DNA of 64,000 bases from Calendula officinalis (Eukaryota > Streptophyta > Magnoliopsida > Asterales > Asteraceae). Location of the stretch: NCBI GenBank assembly GCA_963853835.1, contig OY970832.1, positions 27,398,208 through 27,462,207 of the forward strand. Direction: 5' to 3'. Shown here in pieces: positions 60,552 through 64,000 of this stretch (position 1 is the first letter of the stretch; each line of letters opens with the position of its first letter). Position numbers and translations under genes: made by a program. The notes under the pieces are model-generated. The model worked only from the letters and a program-made list of their open reading frames with translations. It was not told the DNA's origin and made no database searches.

Positions 60552-62765
60552 TGTGCAACCATCTTTTTTAAATAAAAATATATTCCAAAGTCCAATATCT
60601 AAAAATACGGTTTACCAAAAACCTTAAAACATTTATCAGAGTTATAAAATCCGGTGTTACAAAGATAATATCATAACCATAGGATAAACGGGATCTACCT
60701 ACGAGCTCCCGAGCTGATCAACACTAGGCCACTTCTAACGGGACCTTCTAATCCATCGATCCTGAACCTGAGTACATAGCCACAAAAACAAGTAGTACGT
60801 GAGACAAAATAGTCTCGTGAGATACATGGGTTTTCGACCCATTCTCAAATATAATAAAAATTCATATCCATTACTTTTATTTATTCGTTTATTACTTATT
60901 AACTCATGTTCTTATCATTTTCATACATATATACTAGTAAGCTAACCATAAGCTTACTCGCATCAAAATCACATACTTGTAAGCTAACCTGTGCTTACAC
61001 ATACTTTATCACATACGCTACGGACCTCTCCGAAGCAAACTTCCCCGATGTGGGTTATCTAGGTAAACTCCCCCGTTTCCAGGTTATCTATTGCTCCCCC
61101 GATTTCCGGGTTATCTGAAACTCCCCCTTTCCGGGTTATCTATTTCTCGACAGGCTACTCTTGCGCAGGGTGGTACCTCCCCAAGTAGGTGTCACTAACT
61201 CCCCCAACTTGTGTGGGTTATCTATGATCCGGATCCTTTTCTCAACACATATTGAAATCATCAAATACGAGTCTATGCCCCAATAATACATACTCAAACA
61301 TAAATTAGAATACATCTATTCTAATTATCATATTATACTCGTTTCTTATTCAATTTCAATATTGACTTAACCAAGTCCTTTATTAAATAAAACATGTTTA
61401 TCATTTATCAAAACATAACACTTTAACTTCTCTTTGACTAGAATATAAATCTATTGCTAGTCACTTTATATTTATTTCCCCTAGCAATTCAATCACTACT
61501 CTTATTAGTATAATATACTAATCAATACTTGATACTTGGAAATCATTGTTATTAGCTTTATTAATACACATTATTAATAAGCCAAATATCATACTTTCTT
61601 AATCATTACTCTTAGTCAAACATCATATTAATAAAGAATTATTAATTACTTTTCATTATCATATCTCTTTCAAAAATCATTAGTCATTTAGACATACTTA
61701 AATGTCTATTAATTGCATTCTCTTATATCTTTAATCACATCTTTATTAAAAACATTTATTAATAAAGACTCATAAAACATTATAGTTTTCAAAATCATTT
61801 GCTATGTACTCAGTAAAAGTCTCATGTACTCACATTAGCCAAAGCTAAATCCAAATCGTGTCTAATAACACAAATCCTTGCTTTCCAACTTGTGAAATGT
61901 CACCAATCTTAGGTCTTCTTGACCTACCATCAATATCATCACAAATACTAGTTATTATCCATCACTAGCACTAATTAATTCATAATAATATCCCCAAATC
62001 ACCAAGTTCATACAACTTGGTGAAATCTCAAACCCTAGTGCAAGATTTCAATCCATAAATCTCAAATCTAGCTTGTACACATTGATCACAAGCATACAAG
62101 GAGTGATTTACACTCATATTTGGTCATCTTCCCCAAGATGACATGGTTGTTTTCCCAAACCACCATTGATGCCCAAGAAAAGCTTGAGAAACCAATTACC
62201 AAGTATGAAGGATCAAGAATCCTTACCTTTAATGTCAAAATCTCCAAGATTGATGAAGATTTGAGCCAAATATCACCAAAAACTAGCTCTCTCTCTCTCT
62301 CTCTCTAAAAACGGCTACTAGGGTTGTAGGGGTGAAATGAGCCTAAACCCTAGCCTAAAAATGATTTTATGCAGAGCTGACAGATGTCGTGTTCGCGATC
62401 TACACCTCGCGTTCGCGAGTTTACGCGCTCCAGCCATTCTCGTGTCCAACTCGCGTCCGCTAGTCCCAACTCGTGTCCGCGAGTCCCAGTCGCCGATTTG
62501 CTTACTCGTGTTCGCGAGTCCATTCTCGTGTTCACGAGATGGGTCTTCATGACACGTGTCCAATTTTCGTGTTCACGAGAATTCCCAGAAATACCATTTT
62601 GATTTTCAAACATGTTTTCAACCAAGTCTTGACCCGATTTCGTCCGTAACTTTCTCATACGATGTCCAAATGACATGAAACCTATTTCCACGTGTTTTAA
62701 ATGATTTATCCTTATTTATCATATTTTTTTATAATTTATTCGATTCAAAATTTCGGATCGTTACA
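60552..62765 (-). mobile_element. Solo LTR homologous to the one at 14681
   Basis: 2,214 bp. Shares long blocks with 14681-16835, for example CCATAGGATAAACGGGATCTACCTA near 60675 and 14834 and CGTAACTTTCTCATACGATGTCC near 62644. The right end is GGATCGTTACA. The left end TGTGCAACC is a damaged TGTAACACC. The flanks CATGA/CATCT do not form a clean target duplication. A ~30-bp tandem series around CCGGGTTATCTAT lies at 61040-61220, and a CpG-dense block at 62388-62585. Confidence 0.75.
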
Positions 62766-63235
62766 CATCTGATGTGGACAATGGTCACGGCATGGGACAT
62801 AGTCTGGCCCCCCGCAGTTCACCTTCCCGTGCTTCCTCGTTTGTGTGCACCATAGAGGAACCACATCATGGTAAAAGCATAAAAAGAAAACAGTTGCACC
62901 ATGAGGAACCACATCGAAAAATCCCATGCAACGGATGTGGTTACGTGATTAGTATTTTCTCCAATATGATACAACGTAGTTGCTTAGATAACATCTCATG
63001 TGATTGTTTGGTAAAGGGATTGTGTTAATAATGCAGAGTTTGCAAGTTCAAGTCTTGCATGATGTATATTTTTTTATAAATACAAATTTATCCTGTAATA
63101 ATAAGTGTATTGACTGAAAATTAAGTCATACTAATTAAAGGTTCTAAATGCATTATCTATAGTAAAAATAAATATATTTTTATATTTTTAATAAGTATTG
63201 TAATCGCTTAAAGTCAAAACAAAAAGTTTATGTTT
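62766..63235. other. Flanking DNA with short direct repeats and a SINE-like piece
   Basis: GCACCAT(A)GAGGAACCACATC occurs at ~62849 and ~62898. At 63001-63075 a B-box-like GCAAGTTCAAGTCTTGC is followed by a T run, suggesting a tRNA-derived SINE. No gene. Confidence 0.35.
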
Positions 63236-63600
63236 TTTAGAGTAAGTTACACCGATCATCTTTATGGTTTGTACGTTATTTCACATTTGGTCCTTGAGTT
63301 TCAAAAATACACTGAAATTTATCAAATTCGGGTTCTAGAACTGAAAACCAGACCGGAACTGAAAAATAACTAGAACGGAACCGAAATAATAGTTCCATTT
63401 TGGTTTGATCATTTCGGATTTAGAATCAGTTAGAACCGAAACTATATTATCAAAACAAAAGTTAGACCTGAAATTATAAAATTTAAGTTTAGATCCGAAA
63501 TAATTGGTAAGAACCAAAAAAGAGGAATGCAGAACCGGCCAAAAACCGGCCCAACCACTTCGGGTTTGAGTTGGTCTTCAATTTGGGTATTTCTAATAAT
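63236..63600. other. Repetitive-looking intergenic DNA
   Basis: AACTGAAAACCAGACCGGAAC-type phrases at 63330-63560 recur in both orientations, as in hAT-like MITEs. Boundaries are not clear. Confidence 0.3.
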
Positions 63601-63863
63601 ATTCACACCCTATATCAGTCTATCAGCACCTGAGCTGTCGTACGTTCTCTATCATCATATTCTTCAGCTCTTCCCCAATTTATGTATGCAATTTTCAGCC
63701 AAACTTAAATGAATTTGAACTCTACGTACTATATTTAACAATTTGATCACAGCACTGTAAACTTCAGTTTCATTTCCACTATCGTATGTGAATTTCATCA
63801 TTTTGTTTAGTAATTTACGGTTTTTGGCGGTTCCACCGATCAATTAGGTTACGAATTGCTAAA

Positions 63864-64000
63864 ATGAGGGGTATATTTGAGCTAGAAGAATGCAGTTCTG
63901 GAAACCCTAGCGATACGGATCCTTTACTTCAGAATCACCAAAATGCTGATTCTGGTTCACCGTATTTGGCCGTTTAGTGAGATCAAGTATGAAGACGTTG
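63864..64000 (+). CDS. Possible first exon of a host gene (partial, window edge)
   Basis: A CT-rich leader-like stretch at 63620-63860 precedes an ATG at 63864. The frame reads MRGIFELEECSSGNPSDTDP and LLQNHQ, then stops at 63975-63977. The overlapping +1 frame continues as SEIKYEDV to the window end. From memory, DPLL(E/Q)NQ followed by SSSEIKNEDVEAG opens plant RING-CH (MARCH-type) membrane ubiquitin ligases. If so there is a frameshift near 63,950, or the start lies in another exon. Weak evidence. Confidence 0.3.

Overview
This is AT-rich plant nuclear DNA from a eudicot, possibly Asteraceae. That guess rests on remembered resemblance of the extra retrotransposon ORFs to Asteraceae proteins, not on a search. 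There are no bacterial features, rRNA or convincing tRNA genes. Most of the window is transposable elements, with three islands of host-type sequence.

(1) 1-10,191: a tandem array of ~4.2 kb units (offsets 4,270 and 4,200 bp). Each unit holds a carboxylesterase (CXE) gene, pieces of a Helitron PIF1-type helicase, and a ~2 kb AT-rich spacer that is itself a ~1.03 kb duplication. All three CXE copies are broken, each by different lesions.

(2) 10,192-23,352: Copia-type LTR element A (minus strand). Its 3' end is lost in a junction with CXE copy 3. It contains two solo LTRs of other elements, each with a perfect 5-bp target duplication, and a MITE inside the second.

(3) 23,353-30,097: a host island with a two-exon TAF1C-like gene (RNA polymerase I factor) carrying an in-frame stop and a frameshift, plus foldback MITEs and SINE-like pieces.

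(4) 30,098-60,408: Copia-type element C (minus strand, TSD GTTAA). Its left LTR was hit twice: by Copia element B (plus strand, 30,159-39,406, TSD TAAAG) and by gag-only LTR element D (minus strand, 39,596-48,129, TSD ATAAC).

(5) 60,409-64,000: flanking DNA with another solo LTR (60,552-62,765) and what may be the first exon of a host gene at the right edge.

A, B and C are relatives. They have an initiator-Met tRNA primer site, a long Gag with two CCHC knuckles ending in WVPKKN-stop, a PR-IN-RT-RNase H Pol, and an extra large ORF after RNase H (Sirevirus/Maximus-like). Three features not explained by routine annotation stand out. First, all three carry a phase-0 splice donor after Gag knuckle 1 and a phase-0 acceptor (branch-like TAAC, pyrimidines, TGTGCAG) just before the protease. 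Splicing would join N-terminal Gag to Pol in frame, while unspliced RNA would encode the long Gag; the Gag stop codon overlaps the branch-like site. Second, each element is strewn along both strands with its own short word: CAGTAGTAA in A, ATACTGAGT/CTCAGTAT in B, TCAGCTGA in C. Third, the extra ORF has its own TATA box in A and C, next to a motif cluster, and in B it contains a frame-preserving intron. Together these suggest a separately expressed element protein that recognises its own element's motif, comparable in logic to VANC anti-silencing proteins of VANDAL transposons. That last step is inference.
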